DNA from: CAIQPS01 sp963721365
Lineage (GTDB): Bacteria; Actinomycetota; Thermoleophilia; RBG-16-64-13
Assembly (NCBI GenBank): GCA_963721365.1
Contig: CAVRJE010000017.1
Coordinates: 62,001-126,000, forward strand
DNA length: 64,000 nucleotides
Direction: 5' to 3'
In this document: positions 55,806 through 64,000 of the stretch, in pieces
How positions within the stretch are numbered: the stretch's first letter is position 1
How the letters are laid out: each line of letters starts with the position of its first letter
Notes under the pieces: model-generated
What the model saw: only the letters and a program-made list of their open reading frames with translations
Told to the model about the DNA's origin: nothing
Databases searched by the model: none
Made by a program: the position numbers and the translations under genes

Positions 55806-57654
55806 GTGCTCGGTTACATGGGGACCATGCTGCGGGTCGACCTTACGAATCGTACGATCGTCCGCGAACCGCTCGACGAGGAGACGGCAAGGGCTTTTAT
55901 CGGCGGCGCGGGCTACGGTACGAAGGTGATCCACGACGAGGTGCCGGGCGACACCGAGCCGCTGGGCCCCGCGAACAAGCTGGTGTTCATGACCGGTCCC
56001 CTGACGGGGACGGCCTTCCCCACTACTACTCGCTACCAGGTGTGCACCAAGTCTCCCCTCACCAACATGTGGCTGACGACGAGCTCCGCGGGTTGGTGGG
56101 CGCGCGACTTCAAGCTCGCCGGCTTCGATGGCCTCATCGTCGAGGGCAAGGCGGACGCCCCGGTCTACTTGTGGATCAATGACGGCAACGTCGAGATCCG
56201 TGACGCCGGCGCCCTGTGGGGGCTCGACTCCGATGAGACTCAGGAAGCGATCCGGCAAGAGCTGGGCGACGACAAGGTCAAGGTGTCGTGCATCGGGCAA
56301 GCAGGCGAGAAGCAGATTTTGCTCGCCTGCATCATGAACGACGAGCAGCGGGCTGCCGGCCGCGGAGGCGCAGGCGCGGTCATGGGCTCCAAGAACCTCA
56401 AGGCCGTGGCCGTGCGCGGCACCGGCAAGGTCCCTGTCGCCGACGAGGCGGCACTCAAGCAGGCGACCAAGAACGTCCGCGAGGCGATCAGCCATCATCC
56501 GGTCGTCTCTCAGTTCACCCCATACGGCACCGCCGGCCTCCTCGAGCACTCCTGGGTCTCGGGGGACAGCCCCAACAAGAACTGGGCCAAAGGGGAATGG
56601 CGCGAAGGCTGTGAGGCTCTCAACGGCCGGACCATGGCCGAGACGATCCTGGTGCCCCACGCGGGCTGCCAGGGTTGCTTTATCCGCTGCGCCCGCTGGA
56701 TCAAGATCGACCAGGGCCCCTTCGCAATGGAAGGGCCGGGCCCCGAGTACGAGACGCTGTGCGCCTTCGGCACCATGCTCATGAACGACAACCTGGAGGC
56801 CGTCTGCTGGGCTAATGACCTGGCCAACCGCTATGGCGTCGACACTATCTCCACCGGCTCGGCTATCGCCTTCGCCATGGAAGCATACGAAAAGGGCATC
56901 ATCACTCGCGAAGAGGCAGGCTGCGATCTGACCTGGGGCAATGTGGACGCAATCGTCGAGATGGTCGAGCAGATCGGCACCGGGCGGGGTCTCGGCGCTC
57001 TTCTCGGACAAGGGGTCAAGCGGGCCGCGGCCGAGCTAGGCCGCGGCACGGAAGACTACGCCGTGCACGTCAAGGGCATGGAAGTCCCCTACCACGATTC
57101 CCGCGCCTACACGTCCATGGTCCCGGTCTACGCTACCGGCACCCGCGGCGCCTGCCACATGCACGGCGCGGCCTTCGTCATGGAGCAGGGAGCACCGCGC
57201 CCGGACACGGGCATCCCGGTGGGTGAGGTCGACCGGTTCAGCCGGGAGGGCAAAGGTGTCCTGGCCATGATCTCTCAGGACAAGGCCTCGGTCGTGGATT
57301 CGCTCACCCTGTGCATGATCTGCTCCGACGGGATGATCTACGCCGATATCGCGGCGGCACTCGAGGCCGTTACCGGCGAGCACCTGGGACGCTGAGCGCG
57401 TCGGCAAGGCCGGCGAGCGCATCACCAACCTGCAGCGCGTCTATAGCATGAAGTGCGGCATCACGGGTGCCGACGACAAGCTGCCCCGGCGTCTGCTCGA
57501 AGGCGCCCCGGACGGAAGCCACGCCGGCCAGAGCCCCGATGTCGCCTACATGCTCCAGGATTACTACCGGGAACGCGGCTGGGACGAAAAGGGCCGGCCG
57601 ACCCCGGAGAAACTGGCCGAGTTGGGCCTGGCCGAGATCGTAGGCGAGTTCTAG
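55806..57654 (+). CDS. Aldehyde:ferredoxin oxidoreductase (tungsten), one frameshift
   Basis: Oxidises aldehydes to acids with ferredoxin, or reduces acids. GTG 55806, behind GGGGGTGG, gives MLGYMGTMLRVDLTNR. Family motifs are LVFMTGPLTGTAFPTTTR, GRGGAGAVMGSKNLKAVAV (tungstopterin contact), CQGCFIRCARW and SLTLCMICSDGMIY for the [4Fe-4S] cluster. An extra T near 57392 creates a premature TGA; the corrected continuation is AERVGKAGERITNLQRVYSM and the end LAEIVGEF. That TGA is not selenocysteine, because the other frame gives the normal AOR tail. Corrected length is about 615 residues. A MoaD-like gene follows. Confidence 0.92.
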
Positions 57655-57696
57655 GGCCGCGTCGACCGCACGACAGGCGCCACCAAAGAGGCAGAC

Positions 57697-57978
57697 ATGC
57701 GCGTTACGATGACCTTCTTGGGCATCATCCGGGACAAGGTCGGGCAGAAGAGCCTCGACGTCGAGTTGCCGGACGGGTCGGGTTTTGACGATCTGATGCA
57801 GGCGATCGCTCCGCTCATGCGAGAAAGACTGGACGGCTGGGCGTGGGACGATAGCAAGTGCCGGTTCGCACCCCAGGTCATCGTATCGCGAGGAAGGGCA
57901 GTCGGAGGAGTCGACCTATACGCACCTCTCGAGGAGGGCGAAGAGGTCCTCGTATTCCCTCCCCTGGCCGGAGGATAG
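57697..57978 (+). CDS. MoaD/ThiS-family sulfur carrier
   Basis: A 93-residue ubiquitin-like protein ending in the diglycine PPLAGG needed for thiocarboxylate formation. The opening MRVTMTFLGIIRDKVGQKS is typical of MoaD. Located 42 bases after AOR, it probably supplies sulfur for the tungstopterin of that enzyme. The frame is intact. Confidence 0.9.
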   Translation: MRVTMTFLGIIRDKVGQKSLDVELPDGSGFDDLMQAIAPLMRERLDGWAWDDSKCRFAPQVIVSRGRAVGGVDLYAPLEEGEEVLVFPPLAGG

Positions 57979-58009
57979 GCATGATCAACGAGATGATCGG
58001 AGGATTCTG

Positions 58010-59107
58010 ATGAGCAAGATGGCGACAGCGGCCGTTGTACATGAGGCTGGGGGCAAGTTCACCATAGAAGACGTCGAGATCGAGGACCTCCGACCGGGCG
58101 AAGTCTACGTCCGCATCAAGGCGGCCGGCCTTTGCCATACCGACCTGAACATGCAGTTCCTATTGCCTATGCCCGCTGTGGTGGGTCACGAGGGCGCCGG
58201 TATCGTCGAGGAGATCGGCCCGGGTGTCGACTACGTCAAGCCCGGGGACCGCGTGATCATTTCCTGGCCGTCGTGTGGCGTCTGCTCCAACTGTCTCACC
58301 GGTAAGCGGTACATCTGCGAGGCCCAGTTCCCCCTGCTCTTTAGCGGCTGCCGCCTCGACGGCTCGAGGACCGTGCGGCTCAAGGGAGAGCCCATCTCGG
58401 CCTGCTACTTCCAGCAGTCGTCCTTCGCTACCTACGCTCTGGTGCCCGAGTCGTCGCTGGTCAAGGTGGAGGACGACGAAGTCCCCTGGGAGATCATGGC
58501 TGCCCTACCCTGCGGCGCCATGACCGGGGCCGGGTCGGTATTGAGCGCTTTGGAGGTCGGACCCCAAGACGAACTGCTCGCGCTTGGAGTGGGAGGGGTG
58601 GGCCAGAACGCCATCATGGCGGCCCACCTTGCCGGCGCCTATCCGATCATTGCCGTCGCGCGCAATCCACGACGCCTGGAGTTGGCGCTGGAACTCGGGG
58701 CCACTCACACCGTGAACGCCAAGACGGACGACGTTGTCGCCCGGATCAAGGAGATCGCGCCCCGCGGGATCTCAAAAGCCCTCGATAGCTCAGGTGCCGT
58801 CAGTTCCTGGGTCACTGCCGCCAGCGTCCTGCGCAATGGGGGCACCTTCGGAGTGGTGGCAGCGCCGGAGGCCGAGACTCTTGGCGGAGGGCCGCACGCG
58901 CTGCTGTCCAAAGGTATCCGCGTCCAGTTCATCATGGCCGGCTCTGTGGTGGCGCGGGACTTCTTGCCCAAGCTGATCGAGTGGTACAAGCAGGGACGCT
59001 ACCCTGTGGACAAACTGGTCACCACCTTCGACCTCGCCGACATCAACGAGGCCGTCCTGGCGGCCGAAGAAGGACGGGCCATCAAGCCCGTCTTGCTCAT
59101 GCCCTGA
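58010..59107 (+). CDS. Zinc-dependent alcohol dehydrogenase (aryl-alcohol/benzyl-alcohol type)
   Basis: Medium-chain dehydrogenase of 365 residues with an intact frame. ATG 58010 has GGAGG upstream. Zinc ligands lie in AAGLCHTDLNM, GHEGAGIVEEIG and the structural CGVCSNCLTGKRYIC. NAD binding is LGVGGVGQNAIM. Between AOR and FAD oxidoreductases it would oxidise an alcohol to the aldehyde that AOR consumes. Resemblance to the benzyl-alcohol dehydrogenase group is a judgement from context and overall sequence. Confidence 0.85.
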   Translation: MSKMATAAVVHEAGGKFTIEDVEIEDLRPGEVYVRIKAAGLCHTDLNMQFLLPMPAVVGHEGAGIVEEIGPGVDYVKPGDRVIISWPSCGVCSNCLTGKRYICEAQFPLLFSGCRLDGSRTVRLKGEPISACYFQQSSFATYALVPESSLVKVEDDEVPWEIMAALPCGAMTGAGSVLSALEVGPQDELLALGVGGVGQNAIMAAHLAGAYPIIAVARNPRRLELALELGATHTVNAKTDDVVARIKEIAPRGISKALDSSGAVSSWVTAASVLRNGGTFGVVAAPEAETLGGGPHALLSKGIRVQFIMAGSVVARDFLPKLIEWYKQGRYPVDKLVTTFDLADINEAVLAAEEGRAIKPVLLMP

Positions 59108-59259
59108 CCTAGTTCGGTCCTCGCGCCGTCCTCCGATCGTCTAGGTGCCGTGCGGCCAGGCTTGTCGGATTCATGCGTGGGCGTCATAGCATCTTCGCTT
59201 GATGCAAAGTGCTCGGAGAGCAGCGACTTCCCTATGCTCTGAGGCTATAGTGGCATAAC

Positions 59260-59275
59260 CCCTGATACTTCAGGG
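59260..59275. promoter_or_regulatory. Operator-like palindrome
   Basis: CCCTGA-TACT-TCAGGG is a perfect 6-bp inverted repeat with a four-base spacer. A TATAGT box (59246-59251) precedes it, so the palindrome would cover the transcription start of the FAD oxidoreductase gene at 59330. Confidence 0.45.
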
Positions 59276-59329
59276 ATGACAGTATGCCGCTCGCTTTCGC
59301 GAGGTGAATACCGAAAGGCGGTCCAAAAC

Positions 59330-60803
59330 GTGGAAGGGTTGAAACAAGACCTCCTAGGTCTCGTGGGGGAGGGCAACGTCCTCGACGACCCGGCGGTCCT
59401 CGGATCGTACGCGCGGGACGAAAGCTTCGTCCTCCCCATCAAGCCCAAGCTGGTGGTGCGGCCGGGCGGCGAAGCGGAGGTCCAGGCCCTCGTCCTCTGG
59501 GCGAACGAGACCGGCACCCCCCTCGTCCCCGTTAGCTCCGGCGCTCCCCACTTCTACGGCGACACCGTCCCGAGCGTGCCCGGCGCGGTGATGGTCGATC
59601 TCAGCCGCATGAACAAGATCCTGCGGGTGGACCGCCGCAACCGGATGGTGGTCATCGAGCCGGGCGTCACCTACGCTCAACTACAGCCCGAGCTCGCCAA
59701 AGAGGGCATGAGGATCACGCCGCCCCTCTATCCCCGGGCCAACAAGTCCGTCGTCGCCAGCCTCCTGGAGCGGCAACCCACCCTCATCACCCGCTACAAT
59801 TACTCGCTGCCCGAGCCGCTGCGCAACTGCGGCGTCGTCTGGGGCAGTGGGCACGAGATTCTTCACCGGCGACGCCGGCTGGGGCCCGGCCGACCTCGAG
59901 GCCCAGTGGGCTTCGGGCGGCCGGCAGGTGGACCCCAAGGGTCCGGCGCAGACCGACTTCTACCGCCTGCTCACCGGCGCCCAGGGCACCCTCGGCATCG
60001 TCACCTGGGCTTCGGTCAAGTGCGAGCTCCTCGCCGATCCCAAGAAGCTCCTCTTCGTGACCGACGACAAGCTGGAAGACCTGGTCGATCTGACCTACCG
60101 CATCGTCCGGCTACGGGTGGCCGACGAGATCTTCCTCGTCAATGGGGCGTATCTGGCCGCACTGGTCGGCGCCGACGCGGCCGGCATGGCCGCCCTTCGC
60201 GACGCCCTTCCGGCCTGGACTCTGGTCATGGGGGTCGGCGGCCGTGCTCTCTTTCCCGAAGAGCGGATGGCGGTGGCCGAGAAGGACATCGCCGAAGCGG
60301 CGGCCGCTCACGGCAAGCAGCTTGCTCCCGGCATACCGAGCCTGCCCACCAGTCGCGTGGAAGCGGCCGTGTATGGACTTGCCGACCCCGACGCGCACTG
60401 GAAGCTGCGCTCCAAGGGCGCGGCCCGTGACATCTTCTTCCATACGCCTCTGGACAGGGCGCCGGGCTTCCTGGCGACCATGCTCGGTACGGCCGCGGCG
60501 CACAAATACCCGGTGGCCGATATCGGCGTCTACCTGCAGCCCCAGCACCAGGGTGTGGCCTACCACTGCGAGTTCAACCTGCCGTTCGCTCCAGACGACA
60601 AGCGCGAGGCCGCCAAGGTGCGCGCTCTGTTCGGCGACGCCAGTACGCAGTTGATCAACGACGGTGCCTACTTCTCCCGTCCGTACGGCGAGTGGGCCGA
60701 TCCGGTCTACAACCGAGACGCCGCTTCGCGCGACGCGCTGCGCACCGTCAAGAAGATCGTCGACCCCAACAACGTGCTCAACCCCAGCAAGCTCTGCTTC
60801 TGA
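59330..60803 (+). CDS. FAD-linked oxidoreductase (FAD_binding_4, VAO/GlcD-like), one frameshift
   Basis: Flavoprotein of about 490 residues in the vanillyl-alcohol oxidase/p-cresol methylhydroxylase superfamily. The PP-loop region is PKLVVRPGGEAEVQALVLWA, with TPLVPVSSGAPHFYGD and MVVIEPGVTYAQL following. An extra base near 59850 connects to GTRFFTGDAGWGPADLEAQW, GAQGTLGIVTWASVK and the C-terminal KKIVDPNNVLNPSKLCF. GTG 59330 is selected, with AAAGGCGG upstream; ATG 59276 is a less likely start inside the regulatory region. It may oxidise an aromatic methyl or alcohol substrate and pass electrons to the Fe-S protein downstream. Confidence 0.85.
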
Positions 60804-60963
60804 GAGGCTGCTGAGAGTGACGCTTCGCCGCAGGAGAGTGATGGGTATGTGCGAGAGACGGACGCAGGGAGCGCTAATAGCAGCGCTATTTGCGCGACTG
60901 AGGACACACTATCGCGCCGCCCAGTGCCTTCCGGCGGCCGAAGCTTTGCTTTCAGCAGCCTCC
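60804..60963. repeat. MITE-like inverted-repeat element, copy B
   Basis: Arms GAGGCTGCTGA (60804-60814) and TCAGCAGCCTC (60952-60962) enclose about 137 bases. The interior ACGGACGCAGGGAGCG, TAGCAGCGCTA, TGAGGACACAC and TATCGCGCCG aligns with the minus strand of the element at 9385-9547. It lies directly after the FAD oxidoreductase stop and 31 bases before the next start. No open reading frame of note is inside. Confidence 0.75.
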
Positions 60964-60993
60964 TAACAGGCCTGGAGAAGAGGAGTAGCCACG

Positions 60994-62301
60994 ATGGCAC
61001 TTGAAGATTATCGACCGGACGCGATGCGGTGTAACCGCTGCTCGTACTGCAAATGGATCCCTCAGGACCGCATCAAGAGCTGGGAGTTCGCCAAGGGGTG
61101 CCCCAGTGTCGACTACCGGCACTTCCACGCTTACTCGGCCGGCGGCCGCCTCATCGCGCTGCTGTCTCTTACGGATGGGCGCAGCGAGATCAGCGACGAG
61201 CTGGTCGACGTCGTCTACGAGTGCACGCTTTGCGGCCAGTGCGATGTGAGCTGTAAGGTCTGCCGCTACGACATGCATATCCTCTCGGCCGCCCGGGAGT
61301 TCCGCCACTACCTCAACGAGAAGGGGGTCGTCCCCGAGGCCTACCCGGGAGTCATCGCCAAGCTGCGCGAAAGCCGCAACATGGCCGGCGCCCCACAGGC
61401 CAAGAGGAGCGACTGGGCGGACGGTCTGGGCCTGAAGAGGCTGGCCGTCCCAGGCGCAGCCGCGGCCCCCGACACCGTCGACAAAGCCGAAGTCCTCTTC
61501 CACGCCGGGTGCCTCTACTCGTTCAATCCGGCCCTCCGCAGCGCCGTTCAGGCGGCGGCCAGGGTGCTCACCAAGGGCGGGCTTGACTTCGTCCTCGACG
61601 GCGACGAAGCCTGTTGCGGCGGCAAAGCGTACGACATGGGCTACCGCGACGATTTCGCCGCAGCGGCTGAGGCCAACCTCAAGAAGTGGACGGAAGCCGG
61701 GGTCAAGACCATCGTCACTCCCTGCGCCACCTGCTTCTGGACCTTCAAACGCCTGTATCCTAAGGTCGCCGGCGACGATTACGGGATCGAAGTGCTCCAT
61801 ACCGTGCAGGTGGCCGACAAGCTGATCAAGGAGGGCAAGCTCCAGTTCACCAAGCCGGTGCCTATGAAGGTCACCTACCACGATCCCTGTCACCTCGGCC
61901 GGCAGGGGGAGGACTACGTCCCCTGGGACGGCAAGGAAGCCAAGATCTACGGCCAGGCGGTGGTCTACGATCCGCCGCGCCCCCGCTACAACGGCGCCTA
62001 CGGGGTGTACGAACCGCCGCGCGACGTCCTGAAAGCCATCCCCGGCGTGGAACTGGTGGAGATGGAGCGCACCAAGGAAGCAGCCTGGTGCTGCGGCGGC
62101 GGCGGTGCCGTACCGCAGGCGTATCCGGACTTCAGCGCCTTCACCGCCAGCAAGAGACTGGACGAAGCTAAGACCACCGGCGCCGAGGCCATCGCCACGG
62201 CTTGCTCGAGCTGCAACAGGATCCTGGGCAGTGCGACCGCGAGCGACGGTACCACCATGAAGGCCATCGACGTGCTCGAGTTGGTCGAGCAGGCGCTCTA
62301 G
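60994..62301 (+). CDS. CCG-domain Fe-S oxidoreductase (HdrD/GlcF-like)
   Basis: A 435-residue electron-transfer protein with an intact frame. ATG 60994 follows GAGGAG. An N-terminal ferredoxin region has CNRCSYCKWI and CTLCGQCDVSCKVC. Two CCG motifs follow, ACCGGKAYDMGY with CATCFW, and WCCGGGGAVPQ with CSSCNRIL, the sites of noncubane clusters in HdrB/D. Similar proteins accept electrons from FAD_binding_4 partners such as GlcD and D-lactate dehydrogenase. Here FAD partners stand on both sides. Confidence 0.92.
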   Translation: MALEDYRPDAMRCNRCSYCKWIPQDRIKSWEFAKGCPSVDYRHFHAYSAGGRLIALLSLTDGRSEISDELVDVVYECTLCGQCDVSCKVCRYDMHILSAAREFRHYLNEKGVVPEAYPGVIAKLRESRNMAGAPQAKRSDWADGLGLKRLAVPGAAAAPDTVDKAEVLFHAGCLYSFNPALRSAVQAAARVLTKGGLDFVLDGDEACCGGKAYDMGYRDDFAAAAEANLKKWTEAGVKTIVTPCATCFWTFKRLYPKVAGDDYGIEVLHTVQVADKLIKEGKLQFTKPVPMKVTYHDPCHLGRQGEDYVPWDGKEAKIYGQAVVYDPPRPRYNGAYGVYEPPRDVLKAIPGVELVEMERTKEAAWCCGGGGAVPQAYPDFSAFTASKRLDEAKTTGAEAIATACSSCNRILGSATASDGTTMKAIDVLELVEQAL

Positions 62302-62311
62302 AGGAGGAACC

Positions 62312-64000
62312 ATGGCTCTCTCCAATGAAGCATACGAAGCCCTCCAGGCCATCGTCGGCGAGAAGAACGTCAGTCGTGACCCCGCCGTGCTCGACGGCTA
62401 CGCCGTCGAGATGCTGGCCGAGCTGGTCCGCCCCAACTGCAGCCACTACATGCCCCGTGCCGTGGCCGTCGTCATGCCGGCGTCCACCGAAGAGGTGCAG
62501 GCCATCGTGAAGGCGGCCAACAAGTACAACTTCGGCGTCAAGCCGCACGGCACCGGCTGGTACCACTGGGCGTCGCCCATGTACGACGATCGGGACACCG
62601 TCCAGCTCGACATGCGGCGCATGAACAAGATCGAGATAGACGAGAAGAATGGCATCGCCATCGTCGAGCCGTACGTCATCCACGCCCAGTTGCACGCCGA
62701 GGCCATCAAGCGCGGCTGGAGCTGCAACATCATCGGCGCCGGCTCGTCCTGCTCGGTGGTGGCGGCGGCATGCGCCTACTCCGGCATCGGGGCCGGCACT
62801 ATGTGGATGGGCGGCAACGCGGAGAACGTGCTCGGCATGGAATGGGTGACCCTCAGCGGCGAGATCGTGCGCAACGGCTCGCTTGGCTCGGGTGACGGCT
62901 GGTTCTGCAGCGAAGGCCCCGGTCCCAGCGTGCGCGGCATCATGCGCGGTACTCTCGGCAGCCGCGGTGGCATGGGCGTCTACACCAAGTGTGCCGTCCG
63001 TCTGGCTCATTGGCCCGGCTCCACCGACTGGCCGGTACAGGGCACCGTGCCGGCCTATCGCCTGCCCCTCGACAAGACGTTCCGGGCCTACACCGTGGCT
63101 GTCCCCACCTGGGACGCCTGGACCGACCTGTACTACAAGATCTACGACAACGAGATCGGCTATACGCTGCACCGGCAGTACAACCTGGCCGGTGAGAACC
63201 TCGCCCCGGCCTTCTGGCTCATGTACAACGACCACACCAAGCAACTGAGCGACCTCCCGGAGATGATCAACGCACCGGGCATGGCCGAGCTCACCGAGGA
63301 GATGCGCATCTCGCTCCAGATCGTCATGGCGGGGCGCTCCGAAGCCGACATCGAGCTCCAGGACAAGGTGCTCGACACGATCCTCCAGGAAGTGGGCGGC
63401 TGGAAGGTCGAGCGCTACTGCGAGAAAGACATGGCCGAGTTCACCAACATGTACATGAACCGGCTGGGTCACAAGGAGATCAACTACGTCTACGCCGGCA
63501 ACTACATCGGAAGCTGGATGCAGGCGGGCACTCCCGACTGGGTCAAGGGCTATGTCCCTGTGGCCGCGGCGGGCTACGAGCGTGACTACGCGAACGGCCT
63601 CCTCGTTCAGGCCGGTGGCGACTCCATGATGGGCACGGTCGGCGCCTACCCGGGCGGCGGCATCATGGGCCTCGAGCAGTTCGTCTCCTACGACGGCAAC
63701 GACATGGATTCCATGAAAGCCGCCTGGTACCACATGGACGACGCGGTGCATGACGCGGCCACCATCAAGTACCCACCCGGCAAGGAAGCCCTGTACATCG
63801 AGATGCGCTACACCGACGAGCAGGCATTTGACAAATGGGCCAACGCCAAGCAGCCCTGGACTTACGTGTTCCAGCGCAAGATCCGCGAGCGCTACGACCC
63901 CAACTACATCGGCGACCGGCAGTACAACTGGATCCCCGAGGAGTGGGAAACGGGCGAGAAGCACGCGAGTACGCCCATCATGCCGGGGCCGGGACGGTCG
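62312..64000 (+). CDS. FAD-linked oxidoreductase (p-cresol methylhydroxylase/VAO-like), runs off the right edge
   Basis: At least 563 residues, open to the end of the window. ATG 62312 has GAGGAGGAAC upstream, ten bases after the CCG protein. The FAD domain is PRAVAVVMPASTEEVQAIVK, GVKPHGTGWYHWASP and GIAIVEPYVIHAQLHAEAI, then GTLGSRGGMGVYTKCAVRL. The C-terminal domain is longer than in the previous FAD gene and matches the VAO type better. The C-terminus is not seen. It probably uses the same Fe-S protein as electron acceptor. Confidence 0.88.
   Translation, partial: MALSNEAYEALQAIVGEKNVSRDPAVLDGYAVEMLAELVRPNCSHYMPRAVAVVMPASTEEVQAIVKAANKYNFGVKPHGTGWYHWASPMYDDRDTVQLDMRRMNKIEIDEKNGIAIVEPYVIHAQLHAEAIKRGWSCNIIGAGSSCSVVAAACAYSGIGAGTMWMGGNAENVLGMEWVTLSGEIVRNGSLGSGDGWFCSEGPGPSVRGIMRGTLGSRGGMGVYTKCAVRLAHWPGSTDWPVQGTVPAYRLPLDKTFRAYTVAVPTWDAWTDLYYKIYDNEIGYTLHRQYNLAGENLAPAFWLMYNDHTKQLSDLPEMINAPGMAELTEEMRISLQIVMAGRSEADIELQDKVLDTILQEVGGWKVERYCEKDMAEFTNMYMNRLGHKEINYVYAGNYIGSWMQAGTPDWVKGYVPVAAAGYERDYANGLLVQAGGDSMMGTVGAYPGGGIMGLEQFVSYDGNDMDSMKAAWYHMDDAVHDAATIKYPPGKEALYIEMRYTDEQAFDKWANAKQPWTYVFQRKIRERYDPNYIGDRQYNWIPEEWETGEKHASTPIMPGPGRS

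Noticed and set aside
57393..57395. TGA in AOR as selenocysteine or true stop
   Set aside because: The +1 frame continues with the normal AOR C-terminus to 57654, so a one-base insertion explains it.
62168..63964. Long open frame of 598 codons on the minus strand
   Set aside because: It is the antisense shadow of the FAD oxidoreductase at 62312; it is low in complexity, has no motifs, and the plus frame matches a known family.
1..64000. Genome-wide programmed +1 frameshifting
   Set aside because: Breaks occur at many different codons without a common slippery site or stop context, some need deletions, and multiple breaks occur within single genes. Sequence error is simpler.

Overview
The window is 64 kb of GC-rich bacterial DNA from an anaerobe. 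Evidence for anaerobic life: a complete selenocysteine insertion locus (selA, selB and the Sec tRNA), a tungsten-type aldehyde:ferredoxin oxidoreductase with a MoaD-like partner, a DMSO-reductase-family enzyme, HdrA/MvhD/HdrC-E electron-transfer proteins, a radical dehydratase with its activase, and many small families typical of anaerobes (DUF3786, DUF134, DUF169, DUF1641, DUF6485). The mycofactocin locus and GC content fit a deep-branching anaerobic actinobacterium best, but Chloroflexota or Bacillota cannot be excluded from this sequence. There are no rRNA genes, CRISPR arrays or prophage genes. No gene-free stretch exceeds 300 bases.

Layout. 1-6.1 kb: mannose-1-phosphate guanylyltransferase, a polyprenyl synthase and selA-selB-tRNA-Sec. 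6.1-17.3 kb: DUF3786, then a mycofactocin operon (NDMA-type alcohol dehydrogenase, mftA, mftB, mftC, OYE-family reductase, ETF alpha, FixC, FixX, ETF beta, mftF, acetyltransferase). 17.3-20 kb: leftward HMA/OsmC/NifX-like/DUF134 genes and a radical SAM protein. 20-23.7 kb: DUF169, a molybdopterin oxidoreductase and its Fe-S subunit. 23.7-35.3 kb: two leftward sulfur operons, each headed by an ArsR paralogue. One carries TusA, MvhD, an HdrA with a GltD-like insertion, a normal HdrA, a small HTH protein, an HdrC-HdrE fusion, DsrE and a CMD protein. The other carries an SQR-like flavoprotein, DUF1641, DsrC/TusE and DsrE. 35.3-38.9 kb: MFS and two EamA transporters and DUF6485. 38.9-55.6 kb: a MerR-TetR fusion regulator, then a NuoG-GltD fusion, a NuoF-like protein with an altered flavin loop, two paralogous flavoprotein reductases, an acyl carrier protein, a CocE-type hydrolase, phosphotransbutyrylase and butyrate kinase homologues, AcpS, a LysR regulator, an HgdB-like subunit and a dehydratase-activase fusion. 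55.6-64 kb: AOR, MoaD-like, aryl-alcohol-type dehydrogenase, two FAD oxidoreductases and a CCG-domain Fe-S protein.

How it fits together. The mycofactocin operon appears to oxidise alcohols and pass electrons through ETF and FixCX to the quinone pool. The two sulfur operons look like a persulfide-responsive system linking sulfane-sulfur carriers to Hdr-type electron transfer. The 39-56 kb block is the best candidate for an undescribed pathway: acyl-ACP/CoA chemistry with low-potential reduction and ATP recovery through an acyl phosphate. The last block looks like stepwise oxidation of an aromatic methyl or alcohol group to a carboxylate.

Data quality matters here. About fifty single-base insertions, and fewer than ten deletions, break otherwise well-conserved genes. 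I treat these as probable sequence errors and annotate each gene across the break, giving approximate positions.
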